Source: Chloroflexi bacterium 44-23 (GTDB lineage Bacteria; Chloroflexota; Anaerolineae; Anaerolineales; Anaerolineaceae). From it: a stretch of DNA of 64,000 nt. A program made the translations under genes and the position numbers. The notes below the pieces were generated by a model, which was not told the origin of the DNA, made no database searches, and saw nothing but the letters and a program-made list of their open reading frames with translations. Numbering within the stretch: the first letter of the stretch is position 1; every line of letters begins with the position of its first letter. Location of the stretch: assembly GCA_001899005.1 (NCBI GenBank), contig MKUW01000028.1, positions 491,163 through 555,162 of the forward strand. The letters are read 5' to 3'. Below are positions 43,348 to 52,255 of this stretch, one piece after another.

Positions 43348-44514
43348 CTACGTCCCCCCAGAAAGATCAAGATAGGTACGTCCTGTTTCCCATTCGTCAC
43401 TAATCTCCAACAAAATCGCACTTACCAGCCGCAAACACGAAGCTTCGTTTGGAAATACACTTACCACTCGTGTTCTTCGCTTTATTTCACGATTTAGGCG
43501 CTCAAGGCTATTAGTGGTGCGAATTAGGCGGCGATGATCAGGGGGAAAGGAAAAGATCATCATTCCTTCGGGTAAGTTTATTTCCATCCAGGTGGAGAGC
43601 CTGGAAGCTGTTTTCTCGTATTTCTTAACAATATCAGCGAGATAGCGATCTGCGCTTGCCCGGTCCGGGGCAGTAAAAACAGTACGAATATCGTCAGCCA
43701 CCTCCTTTTCTAATTCTTGTTTTGGAATATAAGCTTGGGCATTCTGCTGCAAATGAAATTGACAGCGCTGCCAAGGAATACCGCCAAAAACAGCCTGTCG
43801 GGCGGCTTTCAAGCCCGAATGATCGTCACTGATGATCAATTTGACTCCTCGCATCCCGCGTTTGAGCAGGCTTTCCATAAACTCGCGCCAATGAACCTCC
43901 TGTTCTCCTAATGATATGGAAACCCCTAAAACCTTTCGTTTCCCCTGAGGCGTTACCCCCATGGCTATTAGCACTGCGGCATCCCGCACCTGCCCATCTC
44001 GACGTACTTTCTCATAACGAGCATCCAGATATAAATATATGATTTCTCCCAAGCAACTATTGCGCCATTCTGCCAGCTTCTCATCCATCTGTGCTGCTAT
44101 TCGACTGACTTGTGTCGAAGATAGCTGTGTGCCACATAATTTTTCGATGATTGCACTTACTTTGCGTGTGGATACCCCTTGCACATACATTTCTGCCATG
44201 CTTATATTGAGCGCTCTTTCACTTCTTCTGCCTTTTTCCAAAGCCTGGGGATAGAAATCACCATTCCTCACTTGTGGAATATCAAAGGTCACTTCTCCTA
44301 CTCGCGTTTTTACCGTTTTGGGTTTGTATCCATTAGCATAATCTTGCCGCTCTGGACTGCGCCCATATCTTTCTACTCCTAAATATTTCTCCCGTTCCCT
44401 TTGCATTGCTGCGTTGATCATGATCCGCAGTAATTCTGGCAAGTATTCCATTCCTTGCTCTGAAATTAACTCTAAATATTCCGACGGTAGTGTAAAATCA
44501 TTGTTGTAGGCCAT
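43348..44514 (-). CDS. IS256-family transposase
   Basis: A 388-residue mutator-type transposase. The DDE residues are visible: Asp164 in LYLDARYEK, Asp230/231 in IISDDHSGL and Glu338 in TNSLERLNREIKRRTRVV, with the QRCQFHLQQNA motif between. The N-terminal part holds the usual zinc-free DNA-binding helices. The ATG at 44514 is preceded by AAGGAG. The reading frame is intact, so the element may still move. No passenger gene is present. Confidence 0.93.
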   Translation of the reverse strand: MAYNNDFTLPSEYLELISEQGMEYLPELLRIMINAAMQREREKYLGVERYGRSPERQDYANGYKPKTVKTRVGEVTFDIPQVRNGDFYPQALEKGRRSERALNISMAEMYVQGVSTRKVSAIIEKLCGTQLSSTQVSRIAAQMDEKLAEWRNSCLGEIIYLYLDARYEKVRRDGQVRDAAVLIAMGVTPQGKRKVLGVSISLGEQEVHWREFMESLLKRGMRGVKLIISDDHSGLKAARQAVFGGIPWQRCQFHLQQNAQAYIPKQELEKEVADDIRTVFTAPDRASADRYLADIVKKYEKTASRLSTWMEINLPEGMMIFSFPPDHRRLIRTTNSLERLNREIKRRTRVVSVFPNEASCLRLVSAILLEISDEWETGRTYLDLSGGT

Positions 44515-44762
44515 TCTGTTCTCCTTTTTTGGTTTTTGCAAACTTTAGGATAACCTGACCTACACTCTTTTGTTAAGGTTCAGTAATTTACAGAAAATAG
44601 TTTACACTACTTTAATAATTTCGTTTGTAGTTATACTCTGTACAATTATATTGTTAAGTGTACTATGAAATGGTGTTGAATCAAGCAAATTTAAAAAGTG
44701 CAACCAAAACTGCACTTCCTGCGTATATAAATTATGATATATAAAAAAGAAATAGAAATCTG

Positions 44763-45131
44763 ATGGAAGAACAACCTCTCAAACATACACTAAACAAACG
44801 CCTTGAGAACATTAGTTGGGGTGCTTTCCTGATACTCATTGGTGGCTTGTGGCTGATTCCTGATCGCTGGATACCTGAAGGTGCCTGGCTTATTGCTGCA
44901 GGAGTAACCATGCTGGGACTTAACCTAGCGCGAAAGCTTAATGGAATCCGTATGAGCGGCTTTACCTTCTTTTTAGGGACAATCGCATTGTTTAGTGGCA
45001 TTGCTGATATTCTGGCCATTAATTTGCCACTAATGCCAATTTTGCTTATTCTGGTGGGTGCAAGCATTTTATTAAAACCTTATTTCGAGAAAAATACTGC
45101 TGCTGAGGAGGATATGAATGAAGAGGAATAA
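44763..45131 (+). CDS. LiaF/LiaI transmembrane-region protein (DUF5668)
   Basis: A 122-residue protein with four hydrophobic helices in the LiaI-LiaF-like pattern ISWGAFLILIGGLWL...GAWLIAAGVTML, and an acidic C-terminus. These membrane segments occur in LiaF, which restrains the LiaRS cell-envelope stress system. No sensor or regulator is adjacent. The next gene, a fuller LiaF-like protein, overlaps it by 14 bases, so both are made together. Confidence 0.78.
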   Translation: MEEQPLKHTLNKRLENISWGAFLILIGGLWLIPDRWIPEGAWLIAAGVTMLGLNLARKLNGIRMSGFTFFLGTIALFSGIADILAINLPLMPILLILVGASILLKPYFEKNTAAEEDMNEEE

Positions 45132-45801
45132 TCATTTTAATCAAATTTTCTGGGGGTTGGTTATCATTGCAGTTGGGCTGCTTTTCTTGGCACAAAATTT
45201 AGGTTATCTGGTTGGATTTCAATTTTGGCGCTATTTACCCGGACTGTTGATCTTACTCGGTATTTATCAGCTTTTCATCAATCAATGGCGAGCCTGGGTT
45301 GGGCCAATAATTATGATTCTAATAGGTGGTTATTTATTATCGGCTACTTTGGGCTTCATCGCTTGGGGCACATTCGGCAACTTGATTTGGCCTACTGTCT
45401 TGATTTTAGTTGGGCTATCCATTATTTTTCGGCATGGGATTGCCGGTTCCAATTCAAGTGAAGAATCAGGATCAAACTTCAATGCATTTTCTGCCTTTAG
45501 TGACCAGAAAAAAATGATCACCACCCAAGATTTCCAAAACGGCGAATTGACGACCATATTCGGTGCTCTAAAGATTGACCTGAATCAAGCCGCAGTTGTC
45601 AATGCACCAGCACATTTGCAAACAACCACTCTGTTTGGTGGCATAGAAATTTATGTCCCAGCAGATTGGAACGTGCACTTGAATGTAGTCGCGCTTTTCG
45701 GCGGAAGCGAAGACAAGCGCAAAACCGGCATATCAGCCAAATCTACACCCGACTTGATTGTCAGTGGCACGGTTTTGTTTGGCGGTCTGGAAATTAAATA
45801 A
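45118..45801 (+). CDS. LiaF-like cell-envelope response protein
   Basis: A 227-residue protein with four N-terminal helices (FWGLVIIAVGLLFLAQNLGY, then LPGLLILLGIYQLF and others) and a C-terminal beta-helix-like soluble domain of the cell-wall-active-antibiotic response type: GELTTIFGALKIDL, TLFGGIEIYVPADW, VVALFGGSEDKR, GTVLFGGLEIK. The family includes LiaF and VraT-type regulators of envelope stress. It overlaps the preceding DUF5668 gene by 14 bases. Confidence 0.82.
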   Translation: MKRNNHFNQIFWGLVIIAVGLLFLAQNLGYLVGFQFWRYLPGLLILLGIYQLFINQWRAWVGPIIMILIGGYLLSATLGFIAWGTFGNLIWPTVLILVGLSIIFRHGIAGSNSSEESGSNFNAFSAFSDQKKMITTQDFQNGELTTIFGALKIDLNQAAVVNAPAHLQTTTLFGGIEIYVPADWNVHLNVVALFGGSEDKRKTGISAKSTPDLIVSGTVLFGGLEIK

Positions 45802-46945
45802 AATCGGACAGGTATCTGCAAGATGTGCAGAACTGCCCGGGAAGAATGTTGGGCATTGGGATTAACTTTAAATTACAGCGTAACCCGGATTAACTTGCTA
45901 GCTTCCGAACTGTAATCATAGCAGCTAAACCGTGGTAAATACCTTAGCGGTTATCGCCTTCCTCAGGTATGCTATTAATGCCAGAGATGATTAGTTAGAA
46001 ATTCAATTAAACCCAAAACAGGCAGAGATGAAACGTCGATAGCCGTCGTGTTATGAAAATATTCGTTAATATGGTCGGGTTAAGTTTTATTAGCGAATAA
46101 CTACTATTGGGAAAAAATCCTTTTCTATTTTGATACTTTAATTGAAAGCGATGGCAGCTGATGGGTAACAGCCATTGCGAGGAGGGTGCGTAACGCCCCA
46201 CGAAGCAATCCTGTCCTATGTAAGAAAGATTGCTTCACTGCGCTGCTCATAACAAAAAGTAGTGATGGTTTGGTGCGTTACGAACCAACTTGAGAAATAA
46301 AAATGCAAAACGGTTTCCGCCCGGTTGTATGATGATCCTTCCAGATGAGATCTCTCGTAAGGGCGAAGCATCCGGGAATCATTTCCATTCGCTAAAAACA
46401 TTCCCATCGCGGATGCTTCGCCCATCAACCGACTTAGGCTGATAGAACCCACCATTTTTATGTCACCTTAGACCATCAAAATGTAAATACTGAAAATAAT
46501 AGATAAGAAAATTAGTATCTTTTCAATAAAACGGAGTTGAGGAGTGTTTTTAGACGGGCGATCGCCCGTCTAAAAACACTCTGCCCCTAATTTTTGAAAT
46601 GATACGCAAATTATCTATTCTAAAACCAAGCTAATCTTCTTATTCCGCTATTTAGTGGGTCAACGACCCACCCTACTCACTTCAATTGAAAGCGATGGCA
46701 ACTGATGACTAACTTTCATTGCGAGGAGGGTGCGTAACGCCCGACGAAGCAATCCTGTCCTATGTGAGAAAGATTGCTTCGCTGCGCCCGCACTGACAAC
46801 CCAATCAGTAAAGGTCTGTAAAAATGGGGAATGCTTGGATGTTTTAACGGTGAAAAATAACCTTTGTATTATCAGAACGATCGTGAAAAAATCACCACCA
46901 TTCATCTGCAGATCATTTTGCGTGGCGCGCAATGGAGTGACCAGC
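45802..46945. repeat. repeat island II (elements C1, B3, F, A, D, C2, E-inverted)
   Basis: Gene-free mosaic sharing its parts with 34.0-34.8 kb. C1 is at 46139-46250 and C2 at 46682-46792; both contain GAAGCAATC paired with GATTGCTTC. B3 is at 46338-46425, with GGGCGAAGCATCCG (46361-46374) against CGGATGCTTCGCCC (46410-46423). F and D are split by palindrome A at 46521-46605. E, inverted, is at 46854-46954 and runs over the stop codon of the GTPase gene. The first 330 bases (45802-46130) show nothing I can name. Confidence 0.85.
46521..46605. repeat. palindromic dispersed repeat A, copy 3 (perfect 40-bp palindrome)
   Basis: 85 bp. Bases 46542-46581 form an exact 40-bp palindrome around GGGCGATCGCCC, the best preserved of three copies. 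It interrupts the F/D element, which is continuous at 34658/34659 in the other island, so that position is an empty site for this one. Confidence 0.85.
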
Positions 46946-48217
46946 TTATAAATCAGGAGATTCTTCCAACGCGATCTCTTCACTTGCAGACTCCATTAAA
47001 GTGCGATCCAGACCCAATTTGGAGTTCGCCAAAATTTCTGTTACCATCGTCTGCAACTTCCGCTTACCGGGTTTGCTGCTACCGGCTTTCTTTAATGAAG
47101 CGACAATATTTTTTGACAGATTTTTTGAAAGCACACGCAGTGATTCCTGAGTCAGACGTTCACCTTTTTCAAACCAGGTGGCAGCGGCATATCCCATAGC
47201 CACCGTCATGGAAACAGCTACCCCAGCTGATACAATCCAGCCAGGCACACCTCCAAATTTGCTTAATTCATAAAATAATGTCCTCCCCAAAAAACCAAGC
47301 CCAAATGAAACCACCAGTTCGCGAGCCCTGGATGGGGTAATTTTATAGTTGTAAATACGGGCAATACTGAGTACCATTACCGATTGAGTAATCACCAGGG
47401 GTAAAAAGTCGATGATTGGCAGTGGGGTCAAGGCAATGGCAGCTGAAACCGAGGAAGCGGAAGCAATCGCCCGCCAGGCCAGCTGCCAGCGGTATTCCGG
47501 CAGTGCCTGACCCAATGCCGCTACTATGCCTGGCTCAGCAATGACAATAGCCTTCAATAAGTCACTGATATGATTGCCTGTTTTCGCGGAGATAGGAATG
47601 ATTTGTTCTTTATCGAGGTTTAAAAGCTTGGCAGCATGAGCCAAAATACTTGCCAGGTCTTTCGGAACAAGGTCGCATTTGTTCAACACGACAACATAGG
47701 GTTTGTGCATTGCAACCACTTGTTGGAACAAATCCAATTCGGTAACTTTAATGCCCTGAATTGCATCATAGACTATGATTAGAATATCTGCATCGGCTGC
47801 AGCTTGAAGCGCCGCTGAACGTTCCTTTTCACCCACTTCACCGATAGCATCAGCTCCGGGGGTATCCACCACAGCAAATAATCCCGCATCCGCTACTTGA
47901 ACGACACGTGTGGTTCCGGGCAGCGGGCTGACGACTGCCCGATCTTCTTTTTGCTGAATAAATTGATTGTAGAGAGTAGACTTTCCAACATTGGCAGGGC
48001 CAATGATTGCAATCTGGGTTTTGTCGCCAAACATCATTTTAAGCTGGTTGGAACCCAGTTTGAGTAATAATTGCAATAAATTAGTTTTCGAGGGAAATGC
48101 TTGCACCAACTCCAAAAAGTTCTTCTTTTCAGCCGATGGTAATTGTTCCCAAAAAGCATCAAATATTACCTGGGTCTGTGAAGGCAACTTTTTTCTGAGA
48201 TCATCCAGTGTTGTCAA
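46946..48217 (-). CDS. GTPase with C-terminal membrane domain (DUF697-like)
   Basis: A 423-residue Era/EngA-type GTP-binding protein. G1 GPANVGKSTLYN, G3 DTPGADAIG, G4 NKCDLV and G5 SAKTG are all present in residues about 70-225. The following part (about 235-400) has two or three hydrophobic segments like DUF697/YcjF proteins (SAAIALTPLPIIDFLPLV, GWIVSAGVAVSMTVAMGYAA). Such GTPases have envelope or membrane-trafficking roles not well defined. The start is TTG with AGGAG seven bases upstream. The stop codon lies inside the edge of a repeat element. Confidence 0.82.
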   Translation of the reverse strand: MTTLDDLRKKLPSQTQVIFDAFWEQLPSAEKKNFLELVQAFPSKTNLLQLLLKLGSNQLKMMFGDKTQIAIIGPANVGKSTLYNQFIQQKEDRAVVSPLPGTTRVVQVADAGLFAVVDTPGADAIGEVGEKERSAALQAAADADILIIVYDAIQGIKVTELDLFQQVVAMHKPYVVVLNKCDLVPKDLASILAHAAKLLNLDKEQIIPISAKTGNHISDLLKAIVIAEPGIVAALGQALPEYRWQLAWRAIASASSVSAAIALTPLPIIDFLPLVITQSVMVLSIARIYNYKITPSRARELVVSFGLGFLGRTLFYELSKFGGVPGWIVSAGVAVSMTVAMGYAAATWFEKGERLTQESLRVLSKNLSKNIVASLKKAGSSKPGKRKLQTMVTEILANSKLGLDRTLMESASEEIALEESPDL

Positions 48218-48431
48218 AATATTACTCCTTTTCCATACACGAGTAATGATAACATTTTTTCACAAACCGATTAACTTGTTTCCGATCATTTTCGGCTTTT
48301 TTTCACTTCTAAAGCTATAATGTCATAATGAAAATTTTGGATTATTTATTCTTCATCCAAAAGTTGACAATCCACAATAATCCATAATAAGTGTAGTTTA
48401 TGCTAATTAAAGTGCCAAATTGGAGGTAAAA

Positions 48432-49841
48432 ATGGCGAAGGCTTCCATACATCCTGTCACACATGGGACCAGTTACAAAATTGTTTGGGGCATAGCCTCG
48501 TTTGGCATGTCCATAATCTCGGGGATTTATGGGGCTTTATTACCCATCTTTTATCAGGATTACCTTGGGCTTTCCGCACGCTGGATCGGAATTGCTATGC
48601 TTATTTACGCCATCTGGAACGCGATCAATGACCCGCTCTTTGGATATGTAACCGATAATACGCGTTCAAAACTTGGTCGTCGCATTCCATACATGCGCTT
48701 TACGGCACCCTTCCTGGCTTTGACTTTCATCCTGGTTTGGTTTGCTCCTCAGGGTGCCGGGCAAATTGCCATTTTCTGGTGGATGCTGGTCTCCATGCTC
48801 TTATATGATACTGCTTATACGATTGTGGGATTAGTGTATTCCTCACTCCTGCCGGAAGTAACGGAATCGGATAGTGAGCGTAATGACCTCCAAATCTCCG
48901 CTGCCTTATTTGGCTTACTGGGGACCTTGCTTGGATTTATTATTCCTGATCTTTTTCGCCCAAAAGCCGGTATGGAGCTGAATTTTCTGCCATTGCAAAT
49001 GGCCATGATCGTGGTAGGGATTGCCGGTGCATTAATGATCATTGCAACTACCTTAAAGGTTCATGAAAGACCGGAGTTCACGCGCGTGGATAAACCAATC
49101 GGTATTCGTGAATCAATTAAATATACTTTTTCAAGTAGAAGTTTCTTGATTCTAGTAGCAGCAAATTTTATGTCAATCCTGATGTCATCGCTGATCGTGG
49201 GGGCCATTTTCTACCTGGCAGATTATGTGGTTAAAATTAACACCATGATTTTGCTTGCCTGGCTTTTTATTCCATTGATCATAGGCGTGCCCATGACCAA
49301 AGTTTTTACTCGCCGGTTTGGCGTTGTCGGTGGCCATCAAATCATGCTGCTAATCGCAGCTGCAGGATTGTTAGCCATTATGATTGTTCCGACAGACTTT
49401 ATCCCAGTTTGTCTGGCACTGGCAGGCTTTGGGTTAGCCGGACCGCAAACTTTGACCAATGTCCTTTTTGCTCAGGTAGCAGATGAGGATGAGACTCGCT
49501 CTGGTGTTCGCCGGGAAGGCGCATTCTTTGGAACAAACGCTTTGTTCACCAAGCCAGCCCAATCGGTGGCCATTGCGCTTTCTCCCTTTATTTTGGAAGC
49601 CACCCACTTTGTCACGCGAGAACAAAATGGCGGACTTCCTTTTCTAAACCAACCTGAGAATGCCATCTTTGGCATTAAGGTATTTGCTGGTCTGATACCC
49701 GGGATTGCAATGGTGCTTGGTGCGATTATTCTGATCTGGTATCCGCTGCGCGGCCACTACCTGGAGGAGATACAAGCAAAAGTACTTGTTATGCACGCTC
49801 AAAAACACGAACAGCTCGAGCAACTTAATACTGGTGGATAA
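48432..49841 (+). CDS. GPH-family sugar:cation symporter (MFS)
   Basis: A 469-residue twelve-helix transporter of the glycoside-pentoside-hexuronide family. Signatures: YGALLPIFYQDYLGLS, then NAINDPLFGYVTDNTRSKLGRRIPYM, where Asp residues of the MelB type cation site lie, and DEDETRSGVRREGAFFG in the second half. It imports a glycoside with Na+ or H+. GGAGG sits six bases before the ATG. No catabolic enzyme adjoins, but a CE7 esterase lies 0.9 kb downstream on the other strand. Confidence 0.87.
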   Translation: MAKASIHPVTHGTSYKIVWGIASFGMSIISGIYGALLPIFYQDYLGLSARWIGIAMLIYAIWNAINDPLFGYVTDNTRSKLGRRIPYMRFTAPFLALTFILVWFAPQGAGQIAIFWWMLVSMLLYDTAYTIVGLVYSSLLPEVTESDSERNDLQISAALFGLLGTLLGFIIPDLFRPKAGMELNFLPLQMAMIVVGIAGALMIIATTLKVHERPEFTRVDKPIGIRESIKYTFSSRSFLILVAANFMSILMSSLIVGAIFYLADYVVKINTMILLAWLFIPLIIGVPMTKVFTRRFGVVGGHQIMLLIAAAGLLAIMIVPTDFIPVCLALAGFGLAGPQTLTNVLFAQVADEDETRSGVRREGAFFGTNALFTKPAQSVAIALSPFILEATHFVTREQNGGLPFLNQPENAIFGIKVFAGLIPGIAMVLGAIILIWYPLRGHYLEEIQAKVLVMHAQKHEQLEQLNTGG

Positions 49842-49857
49842 ACAATCAAAAATTTTT

Positions 49858-50103
49858 TTACTTCGCCAACAAGTTCAGTAAATCGCTGGCCTGCAAATTG
49901 ATGAGCTTTTCTTGTGGAATAGCTCGAATCACTTTTTGGGTAGCACGGTTAATTACATAGACCATTACCTGACGGGTTTCCTCATTCATATGAAATCGCA
50001 ATCCGATATCTTCTCGCTCTAATTTTTCAAAGTTAACAGAAAGATCTGTTTCAGCTTGTGAGAACAATTCATAGTTAAGATTATTGGTCGAATCCGTGTC
50101 CAT
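49858..50103 (-). CDS. FlaG-like small protein
   Basis: An 81-residue protein whose second half follows the FlaG pattern: GLRFHMNEETRQVMVYVINRATQKVIRAIPQEKLINL. FlaG proteins affect flagellar filament length in other bacteria, but no flagellar gene lies here and most Anaerolineae are non-motile, so the fold may serve something else. The ATG at 50103 is preferred to an upstream TTG six codons earlier; neither has a strong ribosome site. It lies downstream of the receiver-domain gene on the same strand. Confidence 0.6.
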   Translation of the reverse strand: MDTDSTNNLNYELFSQAETDLSVNFEKLEREDIGLRFHMNEETRQVMVYVINRATQKVIRAIPQEKLINLQASDLLNLLAK

Positions 50104-50272
50104 TGATTTTATACGCCCCAAACCAGACCATTAAAGAAGGCCATTAGTTTCTTAACCAACTGTTCCTTACCTCTGGTAGATTTGACTGCCATGAATTCTC
50201 CTATCGTCTTTTTCGTGTAACCTACCAATGCCTGTAAACCTGCAACCGTTTCAAGGGTTGACTATCAAATAT

Positions 50273-50638
50273 CTACACGCCAACTTGCTCCAAATGATGA
50301 AGCTTGTGGAATAAACACTGTTGATTGATGGGCTTGACAATGAAATCACTGGCACCCATTTGAATTGCTTCAATCAATTCTGCTTCCTGACCAATCGAAG
50401 AAAGTACAATCAATTTTGCTTTTGGATCCATTTGACGAATGCTAATGATCGAAGACAATCCATCTGCATTGGTCGAGTTGAGATTTATCAAGACTATATC
50501 TGGTTTAAAATCACGATACATTTCGACAGCCTGCATTCCTGATCTTGCCTGGAAAACTGCGAACCCTTCATCGACAAGAAGATTCGTCATCCGTACTCGC
50601 ATAAATGCGGCATTGTCCGTAATCAGAACACTTGTCAT
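50273..50638 (-). CDS. CheY-like receiver protein lacking the phosphoacceptor Asp
   Basis: A 121-residue stand-alone receiver domain closest in pattern to CheY (AFMRVRMTNLLVDEGF, IRQMDPKAKLIVLSS, AIQMGASDFIVKP). The Lys102 and Ser80/81 switch positions remain, but the phosphorylation site in the beta3 strand reads VLINLN, so Asn52 (codon AAT) replaces the acceptor Asp. One of the two metal-site acids is Thr7. It therefore cannot be phosphorylated in the usual way. A FlaG-like gene follows 169 bases later on the same strand. Confidence 0.85.
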   Translation of the reverse strand: MTSVLITDNAAFMRVRMTNLLVDEGFAVFQARSGMQAVEMYRDFKPDIVLINLNSTNADGLSSIISIRQMDPKAKLIVLSSIGQEAELIEAIQMGASDFIVKPINQQCLFHKLHHLEQVGV

Positions 50639-50786
50639 TTGCAGCCTGCCTCTTTCACGTTGACTCTCAAGATCAGGTCACTTGATCGACCTACTGATAC
50701 GATAGCATGTCAATAGCATTTACTCAGTAAAGTACGCGTAAAAAAGAGGATAGGTCTACATTAGACCTGAGAAAAATACCTGAAAG

Positions 50787-51761
50787 TTATTTAAACCACA
50801 AGTTTCGCAAGTAATTTATTTTGTGATACTGATGGTGAATACCCCCTCCATCATGCTCATTATAAGGATATACTTTTATCGATTTCTTTCCAGCCCAATA
50901 ATTATAGGCAGCGAAAACAGTCGATGGCGGGCAAGTCTCATCCATCAAGGCTGTTGAGAATAGAGCTTCGGCCTTGGCTCGCGTGGCAAAATTGATCCCA
51001 TCAAAATATGCCAGTGTCTTAAAAACCTGCTCTTCCTGATCCCGATGAACACGTAAATACTGAACGATCTCATGATATGGCTGGCTATTGACGAGTTGAA
51101 TGGCCCGTTGAAAATTACATAGAAAAGGCACATCCACGAAAGCGAGTTGAATTTCAGGCATCAGTGCAGTGGCCGCAATGGCAATTCCGCCACCCTGACT
51201 GCCGCCATTGACTGCCAATCGTGTCGGGTCAACCTGAGCGTGTTTTACAATAGCCTCTACCGCTCTGGCCGCATCACAAAATACACGGCGATAATAATAC
51301 GATTCCGGGCTTAGAATACCACGTGTCATAAAACCAGGGAATTGGCCGCCCTGGGCCTCTGAATCGCGATCGGGCGTATTACCTTCCGACCAACTGCTAC
51401 CCTGACCACGTGTGTCCATAATGAAATTGGCAAAGCCGGCATTTACCCATTGTAAATGTTCCAGCGCTCGGCCCCTACCCCCGCCATAGCCCACAAATTC
51501 CAGCACACAAGGCAAAGATTCATGACTATTTTGCGGCAGTAACAACCACCCGCGGATAGGTTGCCCACCATATCCGGGGAACGTAACATCAAAAACATCT
51601 ACAAATTGCAATGGTTCATTCACTTTTTGAAAAAGAGGTTCTATGGGCACAAGTCTGGCTTCGAGAAGCGTGGCTTGCCAGAAGTCATCAAAATCAAGTG
51701 GTTCATTGCGGATCGGGAGGTATTGTTCCAATTCAGGCAAGGGAAGATCAAAAAAGGCCAT
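50787..51761 (-). CDS. CE7-family acetyl esterase (acetylxylan/cephalosporin-C deacetylase type)
   Basis: A 324-residue alpha/beta hydrolase. The catalytic triad can be read: Ser188 in GGSQGG, Asp274 in MDETCPPS and His303 in NEHDGGG. The oxyanion region is in FVGYGGGRG, and RGQGSSW is the family-typical motif. Such enzymes remove acetyl groups from xylo-oligosaccharides and other small acetyl esters, inside the cell when no signal peptide is present, as here. The symporter of the opposite strand may supply oligosaccharides. Confidence 0.88.
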   Translation of the reverse strand: MAFFDLPLPELEQYLPIRNEPLDFDDFWQATLLEARLVPIEPLFQKVNEPLQFVDVFDVTFPGYGGQPIRGWLLLPQNSHESLPCVLEFVGYGGGRGRALEHLQWVNAGFANFIMDTRGQGSSWSEGNTPDRDSEAQGGQFPGFMTRGILSPESYYYRRVFCDAARAVEAIVKHAQVDPTRLAVNGGSQGGGIAIAATALMPEIQLAFVDVPFLCNFQRAIQLVNSQPYHEIVQYLRVHRDQEEQVFKTLAYFDGINFATRAKAEALFSTALMDETCPPSTVFAAYNYWAGKKSIKVYPYNEHDGGGIHHQYHKINYLRNLWFK

Positions 51762-52255
51762 TATTTCTCCTTTTGCGAAATTCTAAATTCTTATTGTGCG
51801 GAGCAATGAGCTATAAAAGAGGACCGCCATTGACTGGTAACAAAGTCATCCATACGTGCGTGTATTTTCGCTGCAATAATCATCATACTCCACAGATTAA
51901 GAATACACTAAAGCTTGATAAAAAACAAAAAAGATTATTCCTTTCTCTTTCATAGCTGATAAAACAACCGCGCTCAAACAAGGACTTTTGTAAGGCTCTA
52001 CAATGCTTTCCATTTTTCTAACGTCTTATCTCCCATCATCTAACAAATATTTATGGACTTTCAAAAGTCTTGTCACAACAAAATGTAAACCACAAGAAAA
52101 ATTATTATCATGTCTTTGGCACACTTCCTGTACCTATTCATGTCTATGCTTTCTCAAAGCAGTTTAATTTGTTAAAATACACAAGGAAAGACCCATTGAC
52201 CTGGGAAGCAGCCTGATTCTAGTTTCTGGCTGGCGACCCAAAATGAGGAGGAGAA
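51762..52255. other. intergenic region between esterase and NBR1-type lipoprotein
   Basis: No gene, repeat or terminator recognised. GAGGAGG just before the downstream ATG is the only clear signal. Confidence 0.5.

Larger units (their letters stand above)
43221..44597 (-). mobile_element. IS256-family insertion sequence
   Basis: About 1.38 kb, bounded by a perfect 13-bp terminal inverted repeat: TTTTCTGTAAATT at 43221-43233 and its reverse complement at 44585-44597. A second, imperfect similarity (AAGTTATCCgAAAAGTTT against AGGTTATCCtAAAGTTT) lies inside both ends. Size and end sequence fit IS256. I see no target-site duplication in the bases outside, so the insertion is old or the exact ends differ slightly. 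It lies between the phospholipid genes and the LiaF-like pair. Confidence 0.75.

Noticed and set aside
43259..44586. TAAGGT-CAGT direct repeats near both ends of the IS256 element as target-site duplication.
   Set aside because: They lie inside the 13-bp terminal inverted repeats and differ by one base; probably chance.
46660..46983. 107-codon frame over the C2 and E repeats and the GTPase end.
   Set aside because: It overlaps a real gene and known repeats. The short conserved segment with island I is noted as a finding instead.
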